Below, piece after piece: positions 1-10,969 of a stretch of 64,000 nt of DNA (positions within the stretch are counted from its first letter, which is position 1; the number at the start of each line of letters is the position of its first letter). The notes below the pieces were generated by a model. It saw only the letters and a program-made list of their open reading frames with translations. It had not been told where the DNA came from and made no database searches. A program made the position numbers and the translations under genes. The DNA lies in NCBI GenBank assembly GCA_036898135.1, contig CM072523.1, positions 2,294,311-2,358,310 on the forward strand, given 5' to 3'. Origin of the DNA: Oncomelania hupensis. Its lineage: Eukaryota; Mollusca; Gastropoda; Littorinimorpha; Pomatiopsidae.

Positions 1-440
1 ATCTATTATTTATTTATTTATTTGATATTTATTTATTCGTTCAAAAAGTGTTGCATTAGTAATAATACTATTGTAGTCATTCCTTCACTGTTAGAGCTGG
101 TAACCGTGGGTCAAAGTCGTACCGGTATTACCGCGGTAGTTTTAGGTCGTATCGGTATTTCGTACCGGCATACCGCGATTTTAAGTGTTCCAATCAAATG
201 GGATATGGCACTGACAGTAGTGACCGACGCGAAAAGAAAGATTGTCATACACTTCAAAACGGTTTCAAAGAACCACATTTCCATAGAAACTGAAGCTTTA
301 TTTTTGCTTGAACGCCTTCAAAACGAATTATGATAAATCACTATTTAGAACATTAGCAAACTTTAAACCACAAAATCAAAATAAAACAAAAATATTCAAC
401 GGGAAAGGCCTTTAAGAACTTTAAGAGTTCAGAAGGATTG
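1..440. other. No recognisable gene
   Basis: AT-rich sequence. The small open frame at 22-333 has no recognisable motif or splice context. Short near-repeats of a TACCGGTATTACCGCG-like string occur around 115-175. Nothing else can be supported. Confidence 0.5.
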
Positions 441-457
441 GCGACTGGTACCATGCG

Positions 458-525
458 CAAACACGTGGATAAGCTGCTGTTCTTATAAATTCTTCTTCAA
501 AAACAGCTGCCTATCCACGTGTTTG
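458..525. repeat. Inverted repeat forming a 24-bp stem hairpin
   Basis: The arm at 458-481 (CAAACACGTGGATAAGCTGC...) is complementary to 502-525 with two mismatches, around a 20-nt loop. The total of about 68 nt is in the size range of an animal pre-miRNA stem, but it could equally be the core of a small foldback element. Confidence 0.7.
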
Positions 526-560
526 GGCTTTAGGCTCGCTCTCTGGGCGGACAAGATGTT

Positions 561-616
561 GCCCACTGTCGCGTTATGTGTTGTCGAATGTCGCCCACTG
601 TCGCGTTATGTGTTGT
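561..616. repeat. Short tandem duplication, period 32 bp
   Basis: A 24-bp string beginning GCCCACTGTCGCGTTATGTG at 561-584 recurs at 593-616 without mismatch. No coding signal accompanies it. Confidence 0.8.
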
Positions 617-779
617 GGAGATTTCCCAGTAAACCGGACCTTGGACACCCGCACCGGTGTACCGTACCGTCGCGTTTCCGAACCTGAATACAGTTACGTA
701 TCGGTAAAACCGTCCAGCCCTATTCACTGTGCCCTTGTTGGTTTATTTCTTTTGTGCTTACTGCAACGTCCTTCGTTTG

Positions 780-895
780 AGAGAATAACACCAAGATCTA
801 GCCTGTGCACGGACCATTTGAAGGTCTAGATTCTAAAGATCCTGACGCTCATGCTCTAGACGGCTGTGCCAACTACACAAATACACCTAGCCACT
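780..895 (+). repeat. Fragment of SINE-A body
   Basis: Contains GATCCTGACGCTCATG followed by a CTAGACGG-like string and an ACACAAATACACCTAG-like string. The same order is found at 24.1, 35.9, 55.8 and 59.1 kb, so this is a diverged piece of that dispersed family. Confidence 0.55.
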
Positions 896-1134
<239 letters not shown>

Positions 1135-1580
1135 CTGTTAATAGTTCATGAGTTTTCCTTTTTAGGCAAAAAATATATATAGGTTATAGTTTGTTTACGG
1201 TATCCTGACCGACCCTAATTTTTTGGCCCGACCCTAAACGTTGTTTGGAATCGTCTTGGGAATTTTTTTTTTTAAGACCCCAAAAAATCGCACCCAGGGT
1301 GGAAAAATGTTTTTAAAAAAGAAAAGAAGTCGTCCTACCGACCATATTTTGTTTCATATGTTACAGTAAACAGACATACTATTGTTGGGGCCTGATATTT
1401 TACAGTTGTTATGTGTTCATGTATACTCCCGAGAGCTGTATCTTGATTAGTAGTATAACTAAACATAATAACAATAATAAATTAATAATAATAACCTCTC
1501 TTAGTACTAAACGATTCCTCATTGTTAGGATTTATCTCTGTGGGTGTGTGTGTGGTGTATGTGTGTGCGTGTGTGAGCAG

Positions 1581-1870
1581 CTCACTTGACGGTGATCGGA
1601 TGCCTGGTCTTTCACAGCGTCACTCACTACTCAGTCAACCTCAGCTATGGGCCCGGATTCTTCATGGCGGTTTCTGGAATCGGGGTGTCCTACCTCGGCC
1701 TGGTCGTGACGGGGTGGTTCAGCCAGAAGCCCCTTTTCCACATCAACCGACGTCCACGCCCAGCTCAGCCCCGTAGCTCTGTCTGCAGTTTTAGTGAACT
1801 CCCTGAACTCCAGGTCAGGCAGAAGATCCATATCTACAGGTCAAGGTCAATGTCCAATCACGCAATTTGA
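1581..1870 (+). CDS. Terminal exon of a small multi-pass membrane protein (claudin/PMP22-like architecture)
   Basis: After an acceptor-like GTGTGAGCAG the frame runs HLTVIGCLVFHSVT, then YGPGFFMAVSGIGVSYLGLV, then a charged tail to a TGA at 1868-1870. The hydrophobic stretch with glycines after a short polar loop resembles the fourth membrane span of claudin-type tetraspans. It is followed by a basic cytoplasmic tail (FHINRRPRPAQPRSS). That family reading is inference from architecture, with no diagnostic motif. The exon starts in phase 1 (CT completes a codon). No upstream exon of this gene is recognisable on the plus strand in 1-1580. A poly(A) signal candidate follows at 2248. Confidence 0.55.
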
Positions 1871-2247
1871 AAAGTTTTGAAACCAGTCCCGCCAACGTTT
1901 ACGGATGACATTGGCAGAGCGCGCTGATCCATAAGAAAACTAGTCAGAGGTGCCGTTTAGTTGTGTCGGTGGACACGAACGTGGCAGCAACAAAAGCAGG
2001 ATTGCCGTGCATTAGAACTAAAGGGTGATGATGGGAGATGAATTTTTACAGCACTTTCCTCAAACAAGTATCGTGCCCTTAATTTACATGCTGTTCACGT
2101 CTACGCACTATTATGCTCACCCGGTATGGTCACAACCGGTCTCAACCGGTCTCGCGGAAGACTTGTCTATAAGATGATGATACCGGTCTTCAGATGTTGG
2201 TCTCACGAAGCCAGCCAGGGCAAATTAAAGGTGTAGATCTATTTTGA

Positions 2248-2253
2248 AATAAA
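2248..2253 (+). promoter_or_regulatory. Candidate polyadenylation signal AATAAA
   Basis: AATAAA lies about 380 bp after the stop of the 1581-1870 exon, a plausible 3' UTR length. Only the hexamer supports it. Confidence 0.35.
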
Positions 2254-2539
2254 GACTTTTTTCCCCAAATATTCAGAAAACTGGATCTTTTCAGATACAA
2301 AAACTATTCTTTGACGTCAGTTTTACAATGCGTCTTAAGTGGATGTCAAAATTGTGAAAACACAGAATGTCTAATTCTTGCCAAGATATGACCGTTTGTT
2401 TATTTATTTCAAGCTTTTTTTTTGTGCCCGATTTATTTATGTTGACTCGCATGCATAGCATTAGCAATGTGAATCTATGTACTATCCCCACCCCAACTCC
2501 CTCCTCACCACCCTAACAAAAACAATCCAGATTTTTGCA

Positions 2540-3420
2540 CATTTGAGCGAGAGGAGTCCAAAATAGTCCAAAAACAATATCGAAAAAAAAGTCCGCCTGT
2601 CCGTCCGTCTGTCTTTCTGCAGTCCGCGTTTCTCTGTGCAAAAACTTTAAAGTGGCCAAGTACTCAGAGCCTATTTCAATTATCACTACTAAACTTGGTA
2701 AGATGGTGTATACCCATGAGACCTCATAAATGATCCGTGAATGAATGACTTCACTTCAAGGTCAAGGTCACAGGATCATCAAATGTTGAAAGAAATTACA
2801 ATTTTTCACAACATTTCACTTTTTATTCTAGATTATTAATATTGAACAAATGATTCTTTTTTTTTAACATCGCACATGTCAATGAGACGCATAAGCTTAC
2901 TAAGCAAATTTGGTCAACCTCACTCCAAGGTCAAGATCACAGGAGCAGTTCAAAGTCGGTTTGTATAGGTACTTTGAAGTGACCTTGACCATAAACTATG
3001 AGAGATATAAAGTCCAAACTTGTTTGTATTTAGAGATGATAGCTTGATCTTTCACATTTGTTCCGCTTTTGCGTTGTTATTGGTCATGGTCATGTTAGGC
3101 CTTGCAAAAACATGCAAACAAAAATAGGTCATCGTAAAGTGGAATGGCTTTTTATTTAACCCATAGTATGCAACATTGAGTTATTTGGTCACACATTCAT
3201 GATAGATCACGTGAAGGTAAAGGTTATCCCAAGGTCAATGTTTCTGAAGGTCAAGGTCATCCCTAGGTCATCGTAGTTTTTTACGGCATAGTACAACTTT
3301 TGCTGTACTTTATTTGATAGTACACGAGTGTATTTGGAGCCGGAGGTCAATATCATCTCAAGGTAAAGGGCATAGAAAGATCAAAGTCGATATTTGCATT
3401 TTAATGACACCATTTCTTTA
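2540..3420. repeat. Old dispersed repeat rich in AAGGTCAAGGTCA
   Basis: The interval starts with a GTCCGCCTGTCCGTCCGTC block. It then carries repeated AAGGTCA/AGGTCAAGGTCA tracts at about 2757, 2927, 3213, 3250 and 3345, mixed with AT-rich spacers. No open frame of note is present. It is probably a diverged non-autonomous element, but its ends are not defined. Confidence 0.45.
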
Positions 3421-3703
3421 TCTTCTTTTTTTTTCCTTTTTTTTTGGGGGGGGGGATGTGGGGGAGAGGGAGGGGTAAATTGATGGGGAGTGGAGAATTG
3501 GCACTCATTTTCATGTTAAATATCGCGAGTTCCATAAGGAGCATGTGAGTCATATGGGCTTTGCCCTTCTAGATAAATTCGAATCTAAATATTGCATGGC
3601 GTTTTACCTAACAGAGAGCTATGTAACATCAAGCAAACAAACATATCATTAGCAAACAAGCTAACAACTACATCAAGCAAACAGATAAGCAAAGAAGACT
3701 CAC

Positions 3704-3866
3704 CAGTCTGACCATCAAAAAAGAGGCTTTTGTACACCGTCTCGTTGACAGAGGGGTCGCGGCGACTTTGCATTGTATACGATCTCCAATAGGGAACCAG
3801 TGCAGAAATAACCAGACCAAACCACACCAAGAAATTCACAATGCCGTTCTTGTAGTATCCTATAGA
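3704..3866 (-). CDS. Internal exon with one transmembrane span
   Basis: On the minus strand an acceptor (CTGTTTCAG) precedes TCT ATA GGA in phase 0, and the exon ends at ACTG|GTGAGT in phase 1 (163 nt). It encodes SIGYYKNG, a hydrophobic span VNFLVWFGLVISALVPYW, then SYTMQSRRDPSVNETVYKS with a possible N-glycosylation site (NET). The exon at 4238-4021 ends in phase 0 and joins it directly. No further exon of this gene is recognisable on the minus strand between 1 and 3700, so the 3' end is missing or rearranged. Function unknown. Confidence 0.7.
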
Positions 3867-4020
3867 CTGAAACAGACAGAACATTTAAGTTGCTTTTAAC
3901 TGTTGTTTGCGTTCGTTGAACAACAAAATAGGAGAAGCTCAAAAATCGTCTACATTCATGTAGATCGTAGACCTTAAGCTTATTGCATCAATAGATGCTT
4001 CACGGTGACGATGTACTCAC

Positions 4021-4238
4021 CACATCATCTTCCAACGGCGGCGTTTTGTGAGCGCGGACGATGATTTCTCGCAGTTCGTCGGTCATGAGACCTTCGTCGA
4101 TGATGGCGTCGATATGCAAGCCGCGGACGTTTTCGTGGGTGATCCTTTCCGGCAGCAGGACCCTGGCCATGTCCCTCCTCCGTTCTTCCTCCGACGTGGG
4201 CCGGAGTTGGCTTGTTCCGGGCCCAGTGCCTTCCTGTT
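4021..4238 (-). CDS. Internal exon of the same minus-strand gene, helical and charged
   Basis: The acceptor GTGCACAG precedes AACAGGAAGG (entry in phase 1) and the exon ends GATGATGTG|GTGAGT in phase 0 (218 nt). Product: a Pro/Thr-rich start, then EEERRRDMARVLLPERITHE and IDAIIDEGLMTDELREIIVR, both helix-forming, ending near PPLEDDV. Entry phase 1 matches the exit phase of the exon at 14811-14733, so these may be consecutive exons of one gene separated by a 10.5-kb intron. That intron would contain the THAP pseudogene and two RTE copies. The match has a one-in-three chance probability, so this is inference. Confidence 0.7.
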
Positions 4239-4349
4239 CTGTGCACAAGTAAAAAGATGGCAAGCCCTTCAAATGTATTCCCAGACACAGTCACCCACAC
4301 ACACTTGGGACCATAAATGATGCTGATGGATGGCTGCGGTAGATGGGCC

Positions 4350-4515
4350 TGATGTTTATTATCTCGAAGACAACGACGACGACGATGATGATGTGAATGA
4401 TGGCGGTGGATATGATTGGATCGATGACGATGATTTTGCGATGACAGTAATTCTGCAGTGAATATGGTTGTATCGAAGACGACGATGATGATGATGACGA
4501 TGACGATGATTTAGG
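4350..4515. repeat. GAC/GAT-rich imperfect microsatellite
   Basis: Imperfect (GAY)n tracts with interspersed GGTGG units. It lies directly upstream, in minus orientation, of the exon at 4238. Confidence 0.8.
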
Positions 4516-4543
4516 TGCGGTGGTGGTGGTGGCCGTGATTGTG

Positions 4544-4812
4544 GTGAACCTTTATTTCCACCGGTTTGGCGACCTAAATACCATTTAGGTAGCCGATCAC
4601 TGTGAACTGGCTACCTACTATTTTGAACGGCTACCTATAATGTGAATGTCTACTTAACCATATTTGTGAACTGCTACTTAATTTTGAACCCATTTTTACG
4701 ACAGGCGACCTAAATGTGAATGGTTACCTGCCTGTGAATGGCGACTTAAGCAGTTCACCACCACGGCTACCTATTACGTGAAATGTTACTTGATGGTGAT
4801 ATGGCTACCTAA
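4544..4812. repeat. Cluster of about 11 degenerate GTGAAYGGCTACCTAAT units
   Basis: Units of roughly 18-24 bp share a GTGAA...GGCTACCTA core: GGCTACCTACTATT, GGCTACCTATAATG, GGCTACCTATTACG, GGCTACCTAATATG, plus variants with GACCTAAAT or TACTTAA. At 4568-4594 two copies face each other (GGCGACCTAAAT, three bases, ATTTAGGTAGCC) and can form a cruciform. Isolated copies of GGCTACCTAA or its complement recur near 10383, 14090, 14495 and 14655. Confidence 0.75.
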
Positions 4813-6000
4813 TATGCTATGTTGTTAAACTGACATGAAACAATTTGTTAAAAAACATTGACCATTGATACGTTGAAGCGTAAATTTTAAAGCCACTTTA
4901 AACTACTTCCATTCTTCACTTTAACACCATTCTTGCTTGAGATAGAGAGACAGAGAGGGGGTAAGGGGGATAAAGGAAAATCTACACAAACATTTGTATG
5001 GACAGAATGCACAATAATGTTGTAACCACACTTTCATTGTTGCAACGTTGTAATTTAATTCTCAATGAGGATCACTCTACCACAAGGATAACAGAAATTA
5101 TTTTATTTCGCCAATTGACATGTAATAGATACAACAATCGGAATATTATTTGGTGTTGGACAATGGCAGAATGTTTTATATTTAACATCTCTCTGTCTTT
5201 CTCTCTCTCTTACACGCACGCACACACGCATACCTACATACACAAATGCATGCACAGCCACACGCACTAGCACAAACATACCCAAAGGCGCGCACACAGT
5301 CATCGCCTATACTACTACTAAACACAAACTCTCACAGCGAGAGCATCATTATTACATGATATTCCATAGCATACTGAAATGCATAAACAGACATTTATGT
5401 GAGAACATACCACATAAAACAATACTTTCAAACAGCTTCACATCACTTCAAAAGTCTTTATTGTCCAAACACATGGCATGGATATTTGTTTTGCAATGCA
5501 AGAAAAGAGATAACATCAAAAACATAGTCATACAATATTAATACATTTGATATACTATCATACACAACTTCCATACCGATATACAAATCTATCACCACTA
5601 GCACACATGCCTAAACAGATATCCAGTCACATACCCCTGCGTACACATTAGACACACAGATAATTATTCCACAATACACAAAACCACTCAAACCCACCCA
5701 TTCCTCCATGCCTTAGACCCATCCTAGCCATCCATAACACCTCACTCCTGTATCTATACACTCGCACTTAAATACTTTTCATCCTTTCTACCACTCAACT
5801 CGTTGACTCACACATACATCCATGCACACACATACACACATGCTTCCTCGTGCACCCACCCCTCCATTCATGTCTGCATACACCTTGCACTAACGACAGC
5901 AATATTAGGTTCCCGGAATAACTAGGTGCGACAAAGTACTAATGACTTCAGCAAAACTATCTTTTTAAAATTACAATACTGAGTACTGGTGAAAACCTGA
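4813..6000. other. Non-coding spacer with CA-rich patches
   Basis: AT-rich DNA with loose ACACACG and CATACA tracts at 5205-5300 and 5580-5890. No exon-like open frame with splice signals was seen. Confidence 0.5.
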
Positions 6001-6019
6001 TGAAGGTGATGATGGTGAT

Positions 6020-6020
<1 letters not shown>

Positions 6021-6092
<72 letters not shown>
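6021..6092. repeat. (AAT)n microsatellite
   Basis: An uninterrupted run of AAT trimers, about 23 copies. Confidence 0.97.
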
Positions 6093-6096
<4 letters not shown>

Positions 6097-6206
6097 TTGT
6101 AATCATAAGAGTAATTATAAAAATAATAATAACAATACAACTAATTAAACTAATACAACAGCAGCAACAACAAGACTAATAATTTAATATATGGTAACAA
6201 TGATAA

Positions 6207-8034
6207 TCCGAAAAGGCATGCGCACAGCAAAGGAGAACTGGATAGAAGATCAATGCCAGGAAATAGAGAACAACAGCAAGTAGGCCTACCAGTCTGTAAA
6301 GCGGCTGACAAGTGTCAAACAGCCCAAAGTCTCCACGATCCAAAGCAAGTCTGGCATATGCCTAACAGAAGAACAAGAAGTCTTGGACAGATGGACAGAG
6401 TACTGCTCTGACCTTTACAACTATTCACCAAATGGAGACCCATCAGTTCTAGCATGTCCCGAGAACAGAGAAGAAGAAGAAATCCTCCCAATTCTCCGGG
6501 AAGAAATTGAGGCAGCAGTGCAATCGCTAAAGAAAGGAAAGTCAGCGGGAGTGGACAACATACCCGCGGAACTGCTACAAGCAGGAGGAGAAGCGATGAT
6601 TGATGCCCTCACCATTATCTGTAACAAGATCTGGCAGAGTGGGGAGTGGCCTATACCATGGACCCAGTCGCTTGTCATCACTCTTCCCAAAAAAGATAAC
6701 CTTCAGGAGTGTGAAAATTACCGCACCATCAGCCTCATCAGCCATCCCAGCAAGGTCCTCCTGAAAATAATACTCAACAGGTTGAAACCCCAAGGTGAAC
6801 AAATCATAGCTGAAGAACAAGCAGGATTCAGGGCAGGGCGAAGTACCACTGAACAGATTTTCAACCTCAGAATAATCTGTGAGAAATACCTACAGCACCA
6901 ACAACATCTATATTATGTGTTCATAGACTTCAAGAAGGCGTTTGACCGAGTCTGGCATGCAGCTCTATGGGCAACAATGAAAGTGTACAACATCAGCCCT
7001 AAAATTATTGAAGTCATCAAAAGCCTGTATGACAAGGCTACCAGTGCAGTCCTCCACAACAGCGCCATCGGGAACTGGTTCAGAACCACAATCGGTGTGC
7101 GTCAAGGATGCATACTCTCTCCAACACTCTTCAACATCTTCCTAGAGCGCATCATGTCAGATGCTCTTGCAGATCATGAAGGCACAGTCAGCATAGGGGG
7201 TAGAGCAATCTCCAATCTTTGTTTTGCGGATAACATTGATGGATTGTCTGGAGAGGAATAAGAACTTGAACAGCTGGTACAGAGGCTTGACACCACCTCC
7301 AGAGCTTATGGAATGGAAATAAGTGCAGAGAAGACCAAAATGATGACCAACAACACCAATGGAATCAACACGAACATCAAAGTCCAAGGCCAATCCCTCA
7401 ACACAGTGCAAAGCTTCAAATATTTAGGAGCCATTGTATCAGACAATGGGTCCCGACAGGAAGTACTCTCCAGGATCACACAAACAACTGCTGCCCTGAC
7501 AAGGTTGAAGCCCATTTAAAAAGACAGGACCATCAATCTACATTCCAAAGTAAAACTGCTGCGCTCCCTTGTCATCTCCATCTTCCTATATGCTTGCGAA
7601 GCATGGACCCTCACAGCAGATCTCCAACGAAGAATACAAAGCATGGAGATGAGGTGCTACAGAAGACTTCTGGGCATTCCTATACCCAACACATCACCAA
7701 CGATGAAGTCCGACAGACCATCACACAAGCCATTGGACAACACGATGACCTGCTCACAGTGGTGAAGAAACAGAAACTCCGATGGTATGGCCACGTCACC
7801 AGATCATTAGCCCTTGCAAAGACTATTCTGCAAGGAACGGTGCAAGGAGGTAGAAGAAGAGGGAGACCGAAACGAGGTGGGAGGACAACAATCGAGAATG
7901 GACTGGTTTGACACTGAGCGAAGCCATCAGTGCTGCTGAGGACAGAGAAAGATGGAGTATGCTGGTTAAACGATCATCTGTGGTGCCCCTACGACCTCCG
8001 GGTTACGGGACGGGATAGGATAGGACAGGATAGG
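6207..8034 (+). mobile_element. RTE retrotransposon copy 1: 5'-truncated, mutated
   Basis: Collinear with the full-length copy from its position about 12207 to its 3' end, with close nucleotide identity. The longest surviving frame (6383-7261) holds the reverse transcriptase core: FIDFKKAFDRVW (motif A), GVRQGCILSPTLFN (motif B) and FADN where intact copies have FADD, so a catalytic aspartate is lost. The frame then stops at TAA 7259-7261, and further shifts and stops follow. The tail GGGATAGGATAGGACAGGATAG ends near 8034. The 11-bp string AACAATGATAA flanks the copy at 6196-6206 and 8035-8045 and is read as its target-site duplication. Confidence 0.93.
6383..7261 (+). pseudogene. Reverse transcriptase fragment of RTE copy 1
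   Basis: About 292 codons covering fingers and palm of the ORF2 reverse transcriptase. The metal-binding motif C reads FADN rather than FADD, and the reading ends prematurely just after GLSGEE. The APE endonuclease region is absent because of 5' truncation. The encoded protein is not expected to be active. Confidence 0.9.
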
Positions 8035-8045
8035 AACAATGATAA

Positions 8046-8450
8046 CACTAATAATAACAATACTACTAAAATTAATAATAATAACAACAAAAAGGATACA
8101 AAACTAGGATCTAGGAGAACAAAATTAGCTGTTCGTGAGTTTAATATCCATGATAGTTATTGTCAACAAAACTACATAGTTGGAAGTAATAATAATAATA
8201 AAAACAAGAAGGATACAAAACCAAGCTTCCATGATAGTTATTGTTAACAATAAGCATCAGAAATGCCAAACAAATCAGCAACGACCTGTACAAGCAGATT
8301 CAACCTCAGTTGAGTGAGGACAATTAACACTTCTTGAAATTTTGCTTGTGATTGATCTGGGCCCACTAATAATATGAGGCATGAGGAATGACACCGGAAC
8401 AGCAAGAGTCAAAAAAGATGGTAGGCCTGTGTAATATTTAACCTTCTCAT
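8046..8450. other. Non-coding, AAT-rich spacer
   Basis: Low-complexity AATAATAAC sequence followed by unique DNA. A partial internal duplication is seen: CATGATAGTTATTGT occurs at about 8150 and 8231, each near AATAATAATAA and AAGGATACAAAAC strings. Confidence 0.5.
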
Positions 8451-8454
8451 CATC

Positions 8455-10109
8455 TCTAGACCCATCTTCTTTTTAAAAAAAAGTCATCTGACATAGTGCT
8501 GGCATTCAGTTTCATACGAAGAGTGAGGTTTTCTGTTCTTAGGGTCTGAAACTCAGACTCCATGGCTTCCAGGTAGTAATGTCGGTCTGGACTTCCTGCT
8601 CCACAGTTCCTTTCAAATCAGTAGCTTCTTCACCCAGTTCTAAATCAGTGTCCCCTCCAAGATCACCCATAGATGCGTCACTGTCTGTGGTGTTCTTACC
8701 GTCCTCAGCATGATCTGCACAAATAAGAACCATAACATACACATAACTATTTGTTTACTTCAAGCACATTCTATGTTTAGGTGATCATACTGCCTTGAAA
8801 TGTTTCACTTTTGTTTTTTACTCAAAAGTATGAGTAAATGCTTATTTTTGGCAATCAGTGTTCCTGCCATCTATAAGACAAGATGTGGCTTTTTTTCAAA
8901 TTAACCAAAATGAAAACTGAAGACAGTTTATTTAACTGTAGTTTAATACTGATGAATTAAGATTCACCACGATGAAGTGGTGGGAACGGGTTGTGGTGAG
9001 AGAAAAAAAATTAACACTGGATCTGGGTGCATGCTTCCCTGGAAAACTGCATTCCTGTGCACTTACTAACAACTGCATTACCTTCAAAAAGCATAATTTC
9101 ATGGACCACATCAAATATCTAAATACGAAGGCGATGCATTATACATGACAATGTTAGATTTACAAACATTAAAAAGTGCATTTTAGAAAGGCAGCATTGT
9201 TTCAAAAACACAATTTCTTTACACTTGAAGATAAACCATGAAATATTTCATAAAGTAAATATTCATTGCATACTGTTGTGGGCATTTCCTTGTTTCTGTT
9301 GCTCTCTCTTCTGTTTCCATTCAAACCGGTCCACATCAGTGGATGCACATTTAATGTTGTAGCCAAGGTGCAAAGTTGGGATCCAGTTGGGATCCAGTTG
9401 GGCGCATCATCTTGATAGAACCCGCACGTTTTCCTGTCATCAAAATCAACTCAAAATGTAATAACAACTACACTAAAATATTGACTTGCATAATAAACAA
9501 AAGAAGCACTCTACTCGTCTCTAGTCTTTCCTCTGTGATTCTGGAAGAAAGGTAAACAACACGTGTTTCTCCTCAGGTGTTTTGTGTGTGGTGTTTTTTA
9601 ATTTTTTATTTTGTATTCAAGTAAACGTGAAATTTGAAAAAAAAACAAAAAACAAATACAGTCCCAGTCTTTATATCACGAAGCTTAAACTCACATTCTA
9701 TCTATGAAATGTGAGAACAGAGCAAAAGTCATCTAAAAACCCTCCAACACACGACCTGCTCAAAAATGACAGATTTTACTACTGCCAGGTTGTCGGTGAA
9801 AGTGGGCAGCTGCAACTTCGCAATGGCCTAGTAAGACAAATAACAAAATGCATGTGAACCATTGAACAATTATTGAAAATGCTTACCTTTCACAAAGTGG
9901 CGTGACCACACACGGGTCCATGGTTTTACTGTTTTGTCTGTGATCTTCTTTCGATTGATTTGGGCGATTAAAAGCCTTCTCCTCCAAGCTGTCAGCTCGC
10001 GTATGTTGGAGCCTCTATTGAATATAATCGTCGGAATTCTATGGTAAGAGATCCCAAGATCTCTAGTACTTTGCTTCGAACAATGTTTGACACAACAATC
10101 GTTCGTCAT
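8455..10109 (-). pseudogene. THAP-domain protein gene, three exons, apparently decayed
   Basis: Exon 1 (10109-9890) starts MTNDCCVKHC and keeps ISYHRIP, AWRRRLL and HFVKG, the layout of a C2CH THAP zinc finger that binds DNA. The third zinc ligand is replaced: RVWSRHF where the family has Cys before the His pair. Exon 2 (9433-9274) holds the family's PNWIPT and LHLGYN strings, but an 11-bp tandem duplication (AACTGGATCCC twice, near 9393-9414) puts them in different frames, and its entry is also one base out of phase. Exon 3 (8714 to about 8455) has EQEVQTDIT, then one base out of frame YLEAMESEFQTLRTENL, the coiled coil that usually follows QTD in THAP proteins. The exon 2 donor AACA|GTATGC and exon 3 acceptor phases agree. 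Four lesions argue for a pseudogene; single-base lesions could be assembly errors. Confidence 0.75.
8750..9270. other. Presumed intron of the THAP locus
   Basis: AT-rich sequence without an open frame of note, lying between the exon 3 acceptor and the exon 2 donor on the minus strand. Confidence 0.4.
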
Positions 10110-10679
10110 GTTGAGAAAAATGCGAATAATTACGCACAAAGTTATGACGTCAATCGGGATAGGTCCAGTCTATTCTCTCTCTTTCTCTCTTTTTCCGGAG
10201 AACAGTTATTCGGGGTGGGGACATTCCAAGCAGTATAACACCCGTTCTGCTTGACTTATTTACACACTTTTGGTTGCAAACAACGCACCGTTGAAATACC
10301 TACCTACAATGTTTGTATATTTGCTAAAAGTTTTCAAACAGTTTTGCGATTGATTGATTTTGACTGCCACCGATTGTCTTGGCTACCTAAGCTAAAATAC
10401 GGTTAATACATTTATTATAATACTTCGCCACCAAGCCCATAGATCATTACAATAATTAAAAATAGTATCGAATTTAAGTTTTTTGAGTACATGGTGTCAA
10501 AGTTTTAACTTTTTGTAAAAGTGTTGACCAAAATAAGCGCGGTGGTGCTTTTCCAAACTGCACATGGTGACCTAAATCGGATATAAAAACCCCAAATCCA
10601 CATTTCTCCCGCCACGACGAACAAAGTTAAGTTTTTAATGATGGTCAAGCCGAATGTAACTAGCTCATATGCACATGGC

Positions 10680-10690
10680 ATTCTACTTAA
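10680..10690. repeat. 5' target-site duplication of the full-length RTE
   Basis: ATTCTACTTAA, identical to 14046-14056. Confidence 0.93.
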
Positions 10691-10765
10691 ATGCTCTGTG
10701 GGTTCGGGCAAATAGAATAGACCCAACGTTTCCCGGCGTGTCGTAAGAGGCGACTAACAGGGGTG

Positions 10766-10969
10766 ATGTTAGCACGGCATCACTGGGCGAAAGTCTTCTA
10801 CACAGAAGTCACCGGCCAGGGCGGAGGAACCTCACGTTACTACAGGTTCAACGACCACGTGCTCAGGGCCAAGGCGAGCCACACTGTATTCGTGGATTTC
10901 GGCTGTGGCCAACAGCCTGGAGAGGATTGGGCCCTGCCAGGTCTTTTTTGCCCAAGACACACTACATGA
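10766..10969 (+). CDS. Putative RTE ORF1, 67 aa
   Basis: The small frame upstream of ORF2 starts MLARHHWAK and contains GTSRYYRFNDHVLRAKA and FVDFGCGQQ. It shows no known domain or nucleic-acid-binding motif by eye. Its stop is TGA at 10967-10969, and the ATG of ORF2 starts at 10966, giving the four-base overlap ATGA. That arrangement suggests termination-reinitiation of translation. It could also be a non-coding leader. The alternative GTG three bases upstream is not needed. Confidence 0.45.
   Translation: MLARHHWAKVFYTEVTGQGGGTSRYYRFNDHVLRAKASHTVFVDFGCGQQPGEDWALPGLFCPRHTT

Noticed and set aside
22..333. 103-codon open frame at the window start
   Set aside because: No family motif, no splice or start context, and low-complexity TTTATTTA at its beginning.
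10697..10735. Possible HDV-like ribozyme at the RTE 5' end
   Set aside because: TGGGT/ACCCA and CGGG/CCCG can be drawn in pseudoknot order, but stems of 4-5 bp and no catalytic-core match are too weak to claim.
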